Assembly: GCA_035771165.1 (NCBI GenBank)
Contig: JAWNZC010000419.1
Location: 1,482,501 to 1,546,500, forward strand
Direction of reading: 5' to 3'
Length of the DNA: 64,000 nucleotides
Source: Paragorgia papillata
Lineage: Eukaryota; Cnidaria; Anthozoa; Scleralcyonacea; Coralliidae
Shown: positions 26,766-39,127 of the stretch, one piece after another
How positions within the stretch are numbered: the stretch's first letter is position 1
Layout of the letters: every line of letters starts with the position of its first letter
The notes under the pieces: generated by a model
Database searches by the model: none
What the model was told of the DNA's origin: nothing
Seen by the model: the letters and a program-made list of their open reading frames with translations, nothing else
Made by a program: the position numbers and the translations under genes

Positions 26766-27351
26766 CAATAACGAATCGTTTTTCTCTCTTTCCTTTAACT
26801 CTTTCCTATGGTAAATGTGTTTTTTAAGCAATTATAAATATTCTGTTTTTGCACATACATCTGCATGGTTAATGGTTCTTTGGAAAAAAATAAACTTTAA
26901 GTGAAACCACTAAGACTTCGTTAGGAATACTGATGCGTTTTGAGAAATAATATAAAATACAATCCGAAGATAAACGTCTTGAAAAACCCAAGATATGGAT
27001 AAAAAAACAAGACAAATGGTTATATTTCGACTCTATTCTAAAGTCATCATCAGACCAAGTGACTAAAATAAAATATCAACGTTCTTTATATTTACAAGGA
27101 AAAAATAAACTGATAAGCTAAGTGTTAGATTACAACGGTCAAAGTAGGCCGATTACAAAGTTCAAATTTGAAATTTTGAAAATATATAAAACAGGTGATA
27201 GGCTTGTATAGTATAAAAATACTACACCATATACTTCAACTGTTTTCGGAATTTTAAATCTTGATAATGTAGATTCAAACTTGTAGAATTTAGTAAATGA
27301 ATTTCGTTAGGGCAAAAGTTAGAACTATAATTATGGTATCATTAGTCTTAA

Positions 27352-27880
27352 CTCTTAACACTTTGAAGCCTGACGACGAGTCTTTATAAGGTTTATTCTG
27401 GCTAACGCCAAACGATTTTAATCAGCACAGGGAGAGGTCCAGGCCTCAAAGTGTTAAAACCTATCTCTTTAACACTTTGAAGCCTGAAGACGAGTCCTTA
27501 GTATTTTATTCTGGCTAACGCCAAACGATTTTATTCAGCACAGGGAGAGGTCCAGGCCTCAAAGTGTTGAAACCTATCTCTTTAACACTTTGAAGCCTGA
27601 AGACGAGTCTTTAGTATTTTATTCAGCACATGCAGGGAGAGGTCCAAGCCTCGAAGTGTTAAAACCTATCTCTTTAACACTTTGAAGCCTGAAGACGAGT
27701 CTTTAGTATTTTATTCTGGCTAACGCCAGACGATTTTATTCAGCACAGGGAGAGGTCCAGGCCTCAAAGTGTTAAAACCTATCTCTTTAACTTTGAAGCC
27801 TGAAGACGAGTCTTTAGTATTTTATTCTGGCTAACGCCAGACGATTTTATTCAGCACAGGGAGAGGTCCAGGCCTCAAAG
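27352..27880 (+). repeat. Hairpin repeat family, arm type B, five tandem copies
   Basis: Arms TTAACACTTTGAAGCCTGA and AGGCCTCAAAGTGTT, core CTGGCTAACGCCAGACGATT. Copies begin near 27352, 27471, 27582, 27676 and 27790; the third has lost its core. Arms differ from type A in sequence but still pair with each other. Confidence 0.9.
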
Positions 27881-28159
27881 TGTTGAACAATATTCAAGCT
27901 ATTCATGAAACCTTGAGTATACTCAATATATATGCTAAGAGTTGAACTAAAGGAATATAATTCTGCATGTTGAATGATTCAAGCAAACACTTTTCAAATA
28001 TTAATGGTATCTCACATACCATTAAGTATATTCATATTTGAAAAGTGTTTGCTTGAGTATATCAGTAGAGAAATTATTCTAGCTTTAATAGCGCACATGA
28101 TAATGTACTAAGTGCATAAAAAATTTTTTTTTTCTTTCTATATTTGAACCACTATTGCT

Positions 28160-28445
28160 TTATCTTGAGCATCCGAGCTGTATCTGATTTACAAGGCGAG
28201 CTGCAAGCGAGCCGTAGTAAATCAGATACAGCTCGGATGCGAATGCTGTATCTTTCTTAAAATACAAATGCATCTAAGTAATCAAGTTCACCAACTATTT
28301 TGAGGATACGGTCTGTTTTAGCCGAGAAAATCGAAGCTAAAGTTTATGTAAATCAGGACGATGCTGTATCCGATTTACAACCACTGCTACGGTATTGATT
28401 TCTTTTGAATTTTCGTCATGAATTATTAATGAGTATTAACTATTA
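28160..28445. repeat. Palindromic member of the TTTACATAAACTTTAGC family
   Basis: ATCCGAGCTGTATCTGATTT at 28169 pairs with its inverse ending 28239 around GGCGAGCTGCAAGCGAGCC; then GCTAAAGTTTATGTAAATCA and TCATGAATTATTAATGAG follow. Shares pieces with 36905-37165 and 45600-46000. Confidence 0.7.
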
Positions 28446-28623
28446 CTTAGTGTTTGACAAAGCGCTGTTATTTCTTTGCAACAATAATAACTATATATGC
28501 TGTGAAGTAAGTAATGTTTTTAGTTGAATTAATCTGTACGCAACAACTTTGTACGGATTTTCATTATGTTCAGTAAAAAGAATAAAAGTTGAATCAGTAC
28601 TTTTGTATATCGGACCGGCTTAA

Positions 28624-29216
28624 GTTGGCTCCCATAGTTTCAATAAATACGCGCTATTTCATACGCTCATTACCTAATGTTATTCACAAGTTTAAAAATT
28701 TGTTAGATAAATACGAAGTAGACCTTACTATAGCAGAACTATCGCAGATATATAATATCTATCAAAAAGTTCAATTATTTTCTGTTACCATGGTAATAAT
28801 GACGTTGGAACTTTGGTATATTTTTAAATATTGCATAATTGAAGCGGCATGTCTTCAGTTTGCTTCGGTGAAATTTTTTAAAAATTGCTGAGATGATAGA
28901 TACTGGTGTGGAGAATATCCATGCACAAAATCAGAGAGGGTTGTATGGACAGATTTTTCGCTATAAAAATTATCGATTTAAAAATGTTCTGTCTTATGAA
29001 ATTAAAATGTTTTAAAATTATATATACTTTAGAACTTTTTATAAACTACGTATTTACAAAATTTTAGCAAAATTCACCGAAGAAAACGTCTACAAGTCTA
29101 ACATCTATGTCCACGCGGTCATAGAATTTCGAATCGACAAGATCGCTATTTACGCATGCGTAGCGATACTATTTCTAGTCACCAGTCCCCTACTGAAATT
29201 ACCGTAGGGAGCCACC
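28624..29216. mobile_element. TTAA-flanked MITE (GTGGCTCCC ends)
   Basis: Left TTAA plus GTTGGCTCCCATAG, right GGGAGCCACC plus TTAA; further inward ATTTACGCATGCGTAGCG on the right corresponds to ATAAATACGCGCTATTTC on the left. A 100-codon open frame inside has no recognised domain. TTAA suggests a piggyBac-type transposase. Confidence 0.78.
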
Positions 29217-30144
29217 TTAAACAATATTTCCAGCAGATGGTAAAACTTAATTACTGTGTTAAAGTGCATGTGTTGTCTATTATTCAAATGAGAATATCAT
29301 TAATTAAAAATCAGATCCATTAAAATCTTAAAAGTGCTGAAACCGTTATTAAAAAATGTATTATTCTCTATATGCTATGTTTATATTTATCATCCGATCT
29401 TTTTGCTATTGTGGAGCTACCCAGACGATGAATGTAGAATCTTTGGACCCTCAAATGGCCCTGCTGGCCTGATTAGGAGCGAACGAACGAACGGGCGGAC
29501 GGACGGACGGACGGACGGACGGACGGACGAACGAACGAACGAACGAACGAACGAACGAACTGTGTTGTGTTGTACTTATGCTACCAAATGTGTAATAATT
29601 TACAAGTTTGTATCTTCTTATATCCACAGGTATAATATGCATGTTTGCAAAGAGTTTGGCAAGAGTGAACAATCGTCATTTGGTGGTAGCGGTTATTGAA
29701 AAGACTGACGAGAACCTTACTCATCTACGAAGAAAAGAAAAGAAAAGAAAGCCAGGCTTGGACTGGCCATTGTGCCTTTTCGCCTTGAAAAAATGAGCAA
29801 CCATTGTTCTACAATACTCAGTCAGTGTTCTATGGCAAGATGGCGCAACGGTCAGTGATTTACAGAGAAAGAATACAGATTGATCACACTGAGCACAAGA
29901 AGGCATGCGGCTCATATAAATATTTGGTCATACCAGAACATTTTCTGCGATAACGATGAAGAAAAGTTCGATGTAACCTTTGCACATCTAGAACACCATA
30001 GGACAGTAAAGCAAAATTCTGTATTATAGATCGAAAACTAGGACATACACAGATAGGATAATCATGTATATAGGAAAAGAAATAAATTATTTTGAAAGAA
30101 AAAACTCTCAATTTTGTAAGACGAATGTCCTTCGTTGGTTTGGT
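29217..30144. other. Intergenic with GGAC/GAAC microsatellite
   Basis: 29479-29560 is a GAAC-GGAC-GAAC tetranucleotide tract; 29733-29750 is AAAAG repeats. No exon is convincing. Confidence 0.6.
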
Positions 30145-30350
30145 TGACTGCGCAACTCCAGATTCTCCCACATGTGGACCAGTAATATTTTTTATAAAGC
30201 TTACCACATCTAACTGACTGCGCAACTTAAGATTCTCCCACATGTGGAACAGTAGTGATTGTTTGATAAATCTTACCACATCTAATTGACTGCGCATGCG
30301 AACTAAAAAAGAATTAACTTCAGATTCTCCCACTTGTGGAATGATTCACT
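30145..30350 (+). repeat. ~90-bp direct repeats, three copies
   Basis: Unit has GACTGCGCAACT, AGATTCTCCCACATGTGGA and CTTACCACATCTAA. The third copy is diverged. No gene seen from 30351 to 31009. Confidence 0.8.
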
Positions 30351-31009
30351 GCGCATGCGGGGAAAAAATCCCACAACTTTAACGACGTTTAGCGCATTAA
30401 TGTAGCAAGAAACGTTGGATCTCTTATCTCAATTTAAACTTTGCGTTGACTCTTCCACTTCCTTCCATTAAATTAGTCACAATGCAACTAAGAAAATATT
30501 TTGCGATACAAAAAAGTCATAGTTAACATGTTTAATACCACATGATTTTACTCATCAAGGAGAGACATCTCGGATCGAAAGCCATGCAGTTAACAACTTC
30601 CAAACTCTCAAGTCTTAGTCGAAGAACAAAAGTTTATTCATTGAAATACTTCTCTTCGATAGAAGTCTTCGTCAAGATTACCGTCGCCGATCTTAATGCA
30701 TGTTCTGGCGATCAAGCTCCATGTTCCACTGCTAAATCTTGACCAACACGTTAACGTGTGGCCATTAGAGTTAGACATTTGCAGTGGTAAACCCTTGAAA
30801 TTCTATTTAGATTGTAGTAAGGTTTAAGCTTTGAACTTGCCCAGTAAATGACATTCGGGGCTTGAGACATCTTTGCCCGTATCATTGAGACGACGAAAGG
30901 TTAAAATTTGTGGCTATATCAGCCTTGGTATTTCTTGTTGTGTGACGGTCAAAGTATCGCTACTTTGTTCGGAGGTTTGGTAATTCATAAGTGAATGACA
31001 TGTCTATTC

Positions 31010-31290
31010 CGATATGTGTGAGGTTTAGTTTAAGTTAGAATAACATCGTCTTCCGCGATAAAATACTAAAGACCAACAGAGCTGTATATACCAATACAGT
31101 TTAGAATTATATTCACGAGCAAAGGTTAGTAATTAGTAAGTAACTTGTCTGTTCTGATGTGTGTGAGGTTTAGTTTAACTCATCCTGCCCGAGGGCTTCC
31201 CCAGAGGTGAATAACATCGTCTTCCGCGATAAAATACTAAAGATCAACAGAGCTGTATAGACCTATACAGTTTAGAACTATATTCACGAG
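31010..31290 (+). repeat. Tandem pair of a variant hairpin-family unit
   Basis: GTGTGAGGTTTAGTTTAA, then ATAACATCGTCTTCCGCGAT and AAAATACTAAAG, occur twice about 155 bp apart. The core differs from the usual GGCGTTAGCCAGA. Only the second copy keeps CCTGCCCGAGGGCTTCCCCA. Confidence 0.8.
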
Positions 31291-32080
31291 CATGGAGGAC
31301 GGACCCCGTTAAGTTACAGCTCTATATTAGTGTTCCGCAATATGCCTATAGGGTATCAAGAAGAGCAACAAGATGGCTGTGATCAAAGCTCAACTTCGAA
31401 GGGAATTATGTCTCTATTATTCATTCATCATACGTGTAAGTATGCAAGCATTTAGTGAGAATGATCGCCATTAATGAAGTGAGAAATGAATAGAGCTCTG
31501 GCAAATGGTGGGGTTGATTTTGTTACTAGTCGCCTTACGTTTTGCCTTTTCGTGTCATGGTAGTTATTTTACGTGTTAGTTTAGCGTGAGAAGTCTCTTC
31601 TTGTGATCGAATTGTTTGAAGAAGAAGCTTCCCTTCGCCAGCTGTTTAGTATGCGGAACCATATTATTCATAAACGTCCCACAATAAATTGTCATGCCGG
31701 CCAACTGTAATAGACTCAGACTTATGCAAGTACTTGCGACCGAAAACGTTGTGCCTTCGTTGACACCTGGCAAGTAAAGCAATGTTTGCGAAGGATAGCG
31801 AGGATAGCAAAGGAAAGAGAAGCCGCCATTAAAGTAATTACATAGCCAAAGGCAATAAAGCAACACCATAACAGAACAAAGTAAATAGACGCTTGGTAGA
31901 CGTTCGTAGAAATAATTTATTCAAGAATAATAATTAAGAAGTGTCCCACAATATTTGGAGAAAAATAATTATTCATAAGTAACATCTCAACATAACACAT
32001 GAACTTTGGCTATGCACGCTCAAGCCTGTCAGACTAAGACCTTTAGTTTGGCGAGCGAAGGTGGTGTGTGTGACGAGAGG
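31291..32080. other. Intergenic, no gene seen
   Basis: Short open frames on both strands lack any recognisable domain, repeat or splice context. Confidence 0.4.
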
Positions 32081-32145
32081 AAGAGTCTTCTCTTCTCGAG
32101 AGAAGAGTCTTCTCTTCTCGAGAGAAGAGTCTTCCCTCTCTCTTC
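32081..32145. repeat. Tandem palindromes of TCTTCTCTCGAGAGAAGA type
   Basis: AGAGTCTTCTCTTCTCGAGA occurs twice in tandem; each unit is centred on CTCGAG and can fold on itself. Confidence 0.8.
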
Positions 32146-32326
32146 CCTCTCCAGGAGAGGGAACCATGTGAGAACATAAGAAGAAAAAGAGAGGAGAAGG
32201 TCGACAAGTGTCTGACTTAGAAAAAAATAATAAAAAATATATATTTTACTCTTCCCCCTTCTCCCCCTCACACTTCTCCCCCACCAACTTCCATCTGACG
32301 ATGGAAGTTGTTTTGCTTTCTGTTCA

Positions 32327-32402
32327 TACTGGGCGTGGCGCCCAGTAATCGATTGGGTCCGCGCCTTCGACAGCGCCCGTGACCACTCAGCCACTCCGCT
32401 GA
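32327..32402 (-). mobile_element. Possible tRNA-derived SINE head (Leu/Ser-like)
   Basis: On the minus strand AGTGGCTGAGTGGTCACGGG and GCTGTCGAAGGCGCGG resemble the D-arm and anticodon region of type II tRNAs (box A is good). The expected box B is poor (CAATCGATTAC). Only one copy is in the window, so repeat status is not proven. Confidence 0.3.
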
Positions 32403-32699
32403 TCGATAAATCCAGTGTATAATCGGGATACTGATTCCGCCTATAAATAATTAAACACAAAAAAAAAATAAGGAAAACCGTCAATAAGACGATTTTTAAA
32501 CGATTACACTTCATCTACAGACTATTACGATATCGCTTTAGTGAATATGATGGCTGTATTTGTACAGAAAATACTTTAAAACCTTATTTTAGTTTCTAAA
32601 CTACCTGTATGATGATAATAAGATATGCACACTATTAGCATAGCTAGGGGGGCTGGTAACTAAGCCAAAGCCGAGAAGAAGCAAAATGGCGGAAGGGTG

Positions 32700-35600
32700 T
32701 CTTCGTACGGTACCACAATGGTGAGTTTGACGAGAAAATAGCAGTATAAAACGAAAGGAGAATTCTTCACATTTAGCCAGTGACACCGTAAGACGTCCAG
32801 GATGCCGAAATTGACGTTTGGAGAACGTTTGGTGGGAAGACTTGGCGGGAAAATGGCTTAACAAGAAGACCATGTGCCCGAAGGCAAGATGGCGGCAGCT
32901 TCTTTGATGATCGAAAATGCCGAGAAAATTTGGTTTTAATGGCAATGGAGAACAACCATACAACATTTTTACAATCCAGTAAGTATAGTGTTTATAATGA
33001 AAATATTTCTAGCCTTGTTTCTTTACTATTACAGAAATATTCTTGGTTTGCGTAATCCGACTAATTCTAATTAATTCAAAAATTTTAATTGAATTAACAA
33101 CCATGCTATGTTGAATACTAATTTTAAACTCTTATTTAACTCTTATTTATAAGTTAAAGTTATAGTTTAATACTGTTTAGTAATGTTATTGTAAGATTTC
33201 CCCACAATATTAAGTAACTCCCTTCAGAATTTTTTCTCTCTCCCAAACGAAGCTAATACTGTATAACCCCCCTCCCCTCCCTTTAACAATCTTCTATTTC
33301 ATCTCATCCCATTTAATTTCTCCTCTCTTATCCAATAATTAAATTATATTTTTCACATTCCTCTTATCCAACTAATTTAATTATAAATTCTGCTTAATAC
33401 ATTTTTTCTAATTTCTTTACTATTTTCTATTTTAACTCTAGTTTCCAACAACTGAATGAAATGCAATAAAAAGAAAAAAGAAAAAGAAATTTCAAGACAC
33501 CCACCAAAATGACTATTGCTGTTACAGAATATCAACATTCAAGGTAAGAAGATTGATTGATAATGCAAATAATCACAACTAAAGAAGTTCCAGTGATATG
33601 AAGAAGCAACTACACTTATCTAATTTGATAGCTTGTAAAGAAAAAAGTTCTAAACATTTTCAACTATTGTTTGTAGATTCCTATTCAAGATTGCAAAAAC
33701 AGCTGCCTAAGTTTTCAAGCCACACCCAAATCTGGATGGACCAAGGACTCTTATGGACTTCACAAATGGTGAGTTTAGATGTTCCAAACAATTTCTATTG
33801 CACTAAGATGACAACTGACAAAACTGCTAGCCAATTCAATAACAATACTAGAAGACAGCCATAGCAAGCAGATTAAAAGTGTGCTCCTAAGTTTCTTGTG
33901 ACAAAGAAAATGTTTTAAGAAACCTTTTTGATAACTTTGAAATTAAATAAAATTCTAAATATTTTTGAACTCTTATTTGCAGACTAGATACAGCTACCCA
34001 AGTTTTCAAGCCACACCCAAATTTGGACCAAGGACCTTTTTCTAATGGACTTCACTAATGGTGAGTTTAGAAGAAATAATTTCTATTTAATACATTAAGA
34101 TGACAAAAACTGCTACCCACTTCAACAATATTGGAAGACAGCCATAGTAAGCAGATTAAAAGTGTGTGGACAAAGATAACTTTAAAAAAAAATCACAATC
34201 AAAGGCTAGTCAACACCAATCTTTTTGTTTATATCCAAAAAATGCTCTTGAAATAAGAACTTTAAAAAAAGAACATTTGAAGAAGAACAATTCCTATTTA
34301 CTTTAGAAAAACAATTCCTATTTACTTTAGAATAAGGGAAGGTTATTTTAATATTTGCATAGTAAAAATAACAGGTATAAATTAAAATTTATAAGTTAAA
34401 AATTAAAATTTATGATATGTTAAAATTAAAATTTTTGATAGGTTAAAATTAAGATTTATGGTAGGTCAAAATTAAGATTTATGATAGATTAACATTAAGA
34501 TTTATGGGTTAAAATTAAGATTTATGATAGATTAACATTAAGATTTATTGGTTAAAATTAAGATTTATGATAGGTTAACATTAAAATTTATGGGTTAAAA
34601 TTAAGATTGATGATAGGTTAAAATTAAGATTTATGGGTTAAAATTAAGATTTATGATAGGTTAACATTAAAATTTATGGGTTAAAATTAAGATTTATGAT
34701 AGGTTAAAATTAAGATTTATGATAGGCATTAAAATTTATGGGTTAACATTAAGATTTATGATGGGTTAACATTAAGATTTATGATAGGTTAACATTAAGA
34801 TTTATGTGGGTTAAAACTAAGATTTATGACAGGTTTAATTTAAGATTTATGACAGGTTGAATTTAAGATTTATGATAGGTTAACATTAAAATTTATGGGT
34901 TAAAATTAAGATTTATGATACAGTAGGTTAACATTAAGATTTGTGATATGTTAAAATTAAGATTTATGATAGGTTAAACTAAAGATTGATGATAGCTTAA
35001 AATTAAGATTTATGACAGGTTAAAATTAAGATTTATGAAACGTTAAATTAAGACTTATGATAGATTAAAATTAAGATTTATGATAGGTGAAAATTAAGAT
35101 TTGTGAATGATAGGTGAAAATTAAGATTGATGATAGGTTAAAATTTATGAGGGGTTAAAATTAAGATTTATGAGAAGTAAAATAGATATTTATAAAAGGC
35201 TAAAATTGAGATTCATGACATGTGAAAATAAATATTTATGATAGGTTAAAATTAAGATTGATGATAAGTTCAAATTAAGATTTATGACAGGTTAAAATTA
35301 AGAAAGGTTAAAGTAGATTTGTAGGTTAAAGTTAAAATCTGTTTTCTTGTGGAATCTGTTTTCTTTCACTGTTAGTATTGTCTAGTAGATAATCATCATA
35401 AAATATTATAAAAAGGTATTCTTATATAGAGTATTATACTTTTTTGAATATTTTTTTCATTTAAACACATAACAAAGGTGGCTGAAGCCAGTTCAAGTGT
35501 CTGGTTCTCCCTTAAACCTCTTTGATAATCTAGAAATTTTATTGTCAAACAGAATTTCTTTCTGACATTTTGAAAAAAAATACTTTAATCTTTAGTTTTC

Positions 35601-36292
35601 AATGGATTTTTTCTGGTAACACTTTTTCCCTCTGGGTTGCTAATTAATTTTGCTCACCAGTACATGTATTAGAGTATTAAATTTTCACTTTATGAAAGTC
35701 AGTTTATCAAGAATTCATTTGAAAAATCCTAAAGTATGAGGCAGTGCTTTTTAATGAAACTAAAAAAGGTCCAAAGATTGCTTTCATAGTCAGGAGTGGT
35801 GCCAAATCATTTTTAAGTGCTTGCTATGGTCATAATTATACTGCACATTGAAACAGCTACTGTACGATAAGCTACAACCCAGTACAAACACATTACTGTA
35901 CCAATAAGACCAAGTTCACACCTCACTTAGAACCAAACTAAAGTACATTAACTTTATCTCTGCTTTCAAACAACACAAACTTAGAGATTATCACAATTGT
36001 CTATATCTGATAATTATACATGTCTAATAACAATTCTAATGGTTTTCATCCTTTCATCTTTCCAGATCTACCTATCATGAGCTGTACTATTGGAATACAG
36101 ACCCAATGGACCACTGATGGATCAAGACCCACCCGATGGACCAAGACGAGCCCGATGGACCAGGACCAGCCCGATGGACCAGGACCAGCCCAATGGACCA
36201 AGACCAGCCCAATGGACCAAGACCAGCCCGATGGACTAGGACCCACCCAATGGATGACCCGGAGGAAGATCAAGCCAAGCTAGTTAACATAT
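32700..36292 (+). ncRNA. Possible spliced non-coding transcript with duplicated exon
   Basis: A YY1-like AAGATGGCGGC (32886) marks a plausible start. Donor sites are at 32711 (ATG then GTGAGTTT) and 32979 (GTAAGT). Later exon-like pieces with matched acceptor and donor are 33677-33768, 33983-34060 and 36066-36292. The first two share CAAGCCACACCCAAAT and end in AATG before GTGAGTTT: a local exon duplication with its flanks (TAAAAGTGTG also duplicated). The third contains 18-bp repeats GACCAGCCCGATGGACCA. Frames are broken by stops across junctions, so I see no protein. Transcription is inferred from splice signals only. Confidence 0.35.
34360..35340 (+). repeat. AT-rich ~23-bp tandem repeat
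   Basis: About 40 variable units of GGTTAAAATTAAGATTTATG plus ATA, with many small deletions. Purine/pyrimidine skew is strong (few C on this strand). Confidence 0.92.
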
Positions 36293-36591
36293 GTAAGTTT
36301 CTCAATGTAAATTACTCAGTAGTCGATACATGATACCAGGATCAAAGAGGACCTTTTATTAATTTTTTTTTCTTCACTCAGTTAAAAATCGAAAAAGTAA
36401 TTTCTTTAACGTAAAGCAAAAAAAAAAAAGCTAAATTAAAAGGGCAAAGATTTCGAAATAATACAGTTTCACAATCAAATACTAAAATTATTCGGGCAAT
36501 AATTTTTTTTTAATAATTATGTCTACATGTGTATAATATATCTTTGCTAAAACTAGACTGGTCAAACATATTCCAGTAATGCAAGGCAAAG

Positions 36592-36712
36592 CATAAACCG
36601 AAAATAAACATCTTGAAACTCCAAATATGAACTAAAACGGTTTCATTTGTTGTCTTGTTTTAGCTCATACTTTGAGTTTCAAGATGTTTATTTTCGGTTT
36701 ATGCTTTGTATT
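36592..36712. repeat. Palindrome, ~120 bp
   Basis: AAAGCATAAACCGAAAATAA and its inverse TTATTTTCGGTTTATGCTTT, with CATCTTGAAACTCCAAATATG arms around GTTTCATTTGTTGTCTTG. A partial relative is at about 26955-27015. Confidence 0.85.
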
Positions 36713-36904
36713 TTTTCAAATTGTTGGCTGGATGTGGTTTTTATATACCAGTAAAGTGTTTGTTTTAAAAACAAAATTAATTAAAAATAGGATTGCCTTT
36801 AAATACTGGTTAGTATGGAAAAAATTGACAAAGAACAAAATATTTGCGGTTAGACACCATGTTTATTAACGATAAAAATTCGCTGAGCTTTTTATCGTTA
36901 ATTA

Positions 36905-37165
36905 TCATATTAATAAAAAATTCATGAATATTTAATCCGCATCTGTAAATCGCATACACATTCGTCCTGATTTACATAAACTTTTTCCTCAATTTACTTA
37001 CCTAAAATCACTCCAACTTGAAAAATAGTTTGAAAACATGGCTATTTGGATGCGTCCATTTGATAAGTACGATAAAGCATGAGCAACGATCTGTATCTGA
37101 TTTACTACGGCTCGCTTGCAGCTGCCTTGTAAATCACATACAGGTCGCTGCTCATGCTTTATCTA
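36905..37165. repeat. Member of the TTTACATAAACTTT repeat family
   Basis: AATTCATGAATATTTAATC, GATTTACATAAACTTTTTCC, GGATGCGTCCATTTGATAAG and GTATCTGATTTACTACGGCT; the inverse of this block is at 45555-45780. Confidence 0.75.
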
Positions 37166-37523
37166 TTACTAAACATGGTGTATAACCACAAACATTTTGC
37201 TTTATTACATTAAAAAAATATTTATGAAACTTTCTAAGGTCCTGGCATGATTAGGAAAGTTAATAAATTAACATTAATTTGGGCAAATTATTCATTTCTG
37301 AAAAACAAACTGTTCGGTTATTACAAAAGATTGAATACCTTTTTTTAATTCTGATAAATAAATTTGAATACTACAAAACAAAACCCAAAAAAGCTACATG
37401 CATTTTATTTATAAATTGCAGAAAAGAAACTAAGAACGTTTTCAGATCCTAATCATGCCATTATCTATGGAAGAAATGAAAACAGTCAGCTCCCTTTTAG
37501 TTGAAGAACGGAAGAGAAAACTT

Positions 37524-37645
37524 AACCCTCTCATGTGCATCGTTGTTGTCGAACAACTTTATCTTTTTACTCTGTCTGACTGGCGCCAGACGATTTTACT
37601 CGTCAAGTGGAGAAGTCTCGAAAAGCCAGCGTGAAATGGTTAAGC
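37524..37645 (+). repeat. Hairpin repeat family, diverged single copy
   Basis: Arms TTAACCCTCTCATGTGC and GCGTGAAATGGTTAAG, core CTGACTGGCGCCAGACGATT followed by TTACTCGTC. Confidence 0.8.
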
Positions 37646-37735
37646 TACTAAAACACGTGCAAGAAATCTGACAACTTAGTTCTGCTTATTGAACAAGTAT
37701 GTCAACTTTGCAGATGTGTTTGTAGAAAAATATCT

Positions 37736-37951
37736 CAATTGGCCATTTCCCAAAAGAGTTGAAGACTGGTAAAGAGCATTGAGCACTGGTGTTCTTGTGA
37801 AATCTGTCCTTGCTGCTGCTGCTGTTGTTGTTGATGTTGTTGTTGCTTCTGTCCGTGTTGTTGTTGTTGTTGTTGTTGTTGTTGCTGTTGTTGTTGCTGC
37901 TGTTGGTGTTGCTTCTGTCCGAGTTGTTGTTGTTGTTGTTGTTGCTGGTGG

Positions 37952-37982
<31 letters not shown>

Positions 37983-37990
37983 TCTGTCCG

Positions 37991-38024
<34 letters not shown>

Positions 38025-38574
38025 GCTGCTGCTGCTGTTGATGTTGTTGCTGTTGATGTTGCTGTTGTTGGTGTTGGTGTTGTTGTTGCTTCTGTCCGAG
38101 TTGTTGTTGTTGCTGCTGCTGCTGTTGTTGTTGGTGGTGCTGCTGTTGTTGCTTCTGTCCGTGTTGGTGCTGCTGTTGTTGTTGCTGCTGTTGTTGCTGT
38201 TGTTGTTGCTGCTGTTGTTGCTTCTGTCCGTGTTGGTGCTGCTGTTGTTGTTGCTGCTGTTGTTGCTGCTTCTGTCCGCGTTGCTGTTGCTTCTGTTCGT
38301 GTTGGTGTTGCTGCTGTTGGTGTTGTTGCTGCTGTTGTTGTTGATTCTGTCCGAGTTGTTGGTGTTGTTGTTGCAGCTGTTGTTCTTGCTTCTGTCCGAG
38401 TTGTTGTTTCCATCCGAGTTGTTGGTGTTGTTGTTGCTTCTGTCCGAGTTGTTGCAGCTGTTGGTGTTGCTGTTGTTGTTGTTGTTGCTTCTGTCCGAGT
38501 TGTTGCAGTTGTTGTTGTTGCTAAGTACCCTAGCCCGTCACCAGTCCTCAACTCTTTTGGGAAATGGCCAATTG
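37736..38574. mobile_element. Inverted-repeat element filled with a CAA/CAG-type repeat
   Basis: 35-bp ends CAATTGGCCATTTCCCAAAA plus GAGTTGAAGACTGGT (37736-37770) and the inverse (38540-38574, one mismatch). The 770 bp between are GTT/GCT triplets broken about every 30-80 bp by a GCTTCTGTCCGAGTTG unit. On the minus strand one frame reads almost only Gln with LGQK spacers and is open from a TAG to a TGA, without a Met. Whether it is ever translated is unknown. Confidence 0.8.
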
Positions 38575-38624
38575 GATCATAGGGAGTTGACTTTTTCCTT
38601 TGATAACATATACTGTAAATGTAT

Positions 38625-38722
38625 AGATAAGTTTCGTGGAAACACCACGTAAAATATTTATTTGCTAATAAATATAAGCAAATAAATATTTTACGTTGGC
38701 GTTTCCACGAAACTTATCTAGA
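38625..38722. repeat. Near-perfect palindrome, 98 bp
   Basis: TAGATAAGTTTCGTGGAAAC and its inverse, then CACGTAAAATATTTATTTGC and its inverse, around a ten-base AT loop. Only a few mismatches in 44 bp of stem. Confidence 0.9.
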
Positions 38723-39127
38723 TTACATTATCGCCATGAAAACTTTCAAATAATTAAACATATAAATGTACTATAAATATATATTATAACTTTTATATTT
38801 TAATAGTACCGTAATCCTCTTTGATCTGGTAAAATGTATCATGAGAGCAACTATCATACCATTTAAAGCGGTTCGGTAACAGTAGGTTTGTCACCTGGGG
38901 CCTCTGCATGCTATAGAACAATTTATTTATTTTTTTAATTATTTTTTTTTAATTTTAGTAATTAAGTGGGTTAAGTTAGCTAAATTATAATGTAATTTAT
39001 TTTTTATTTTGATTTTTGTTATTACCGTAATTTTTAGATAAAAGTGAGGAATGTGCATGTTTGTTGAGTATGGTTGTGTGAGTGTAGGAGGGTTAAGGCA
39101 AACAAAAGGAATTAAAATTTCTGGCGC
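38723..39127. other. AT-rich intergenic DNA
   Basis: Nothing beyond poly(T)/poly(A) stretches was seen. Confidence 0.5.

Noticed and set aside
27030..27062. Hammerhead-like segment on the minus strand (CTGATGA ... GTCGAAATATAAC)
   Set aside because: Stem II can pair, but position 10.1/11.1 does not, and no cleavage triplet or stem I partner follows GAAA.
28589..28891. 100-codon open frame
   Set aside because: Lies across the end of a TTAA-flanked MITE, has no domain, and AT-rich composition explains its length.
32029..32514. 161-codon minus-strand frame with hydrophobic start
   Set aside because: It runs through a tRNA-like segment and the CTCGAG palindromes; no family resemblance and no splice support.
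32601..32966. 121-codon minus-strand frame
   Set aside because: Antisense to a YY1-like start region; no domain, no similarity recognised.
37676..38652. Frames of Thr/Ala/Arg, Val or Leu repeats
   Set aside because: Shadows of the trinucleotide array between inverted repeats.
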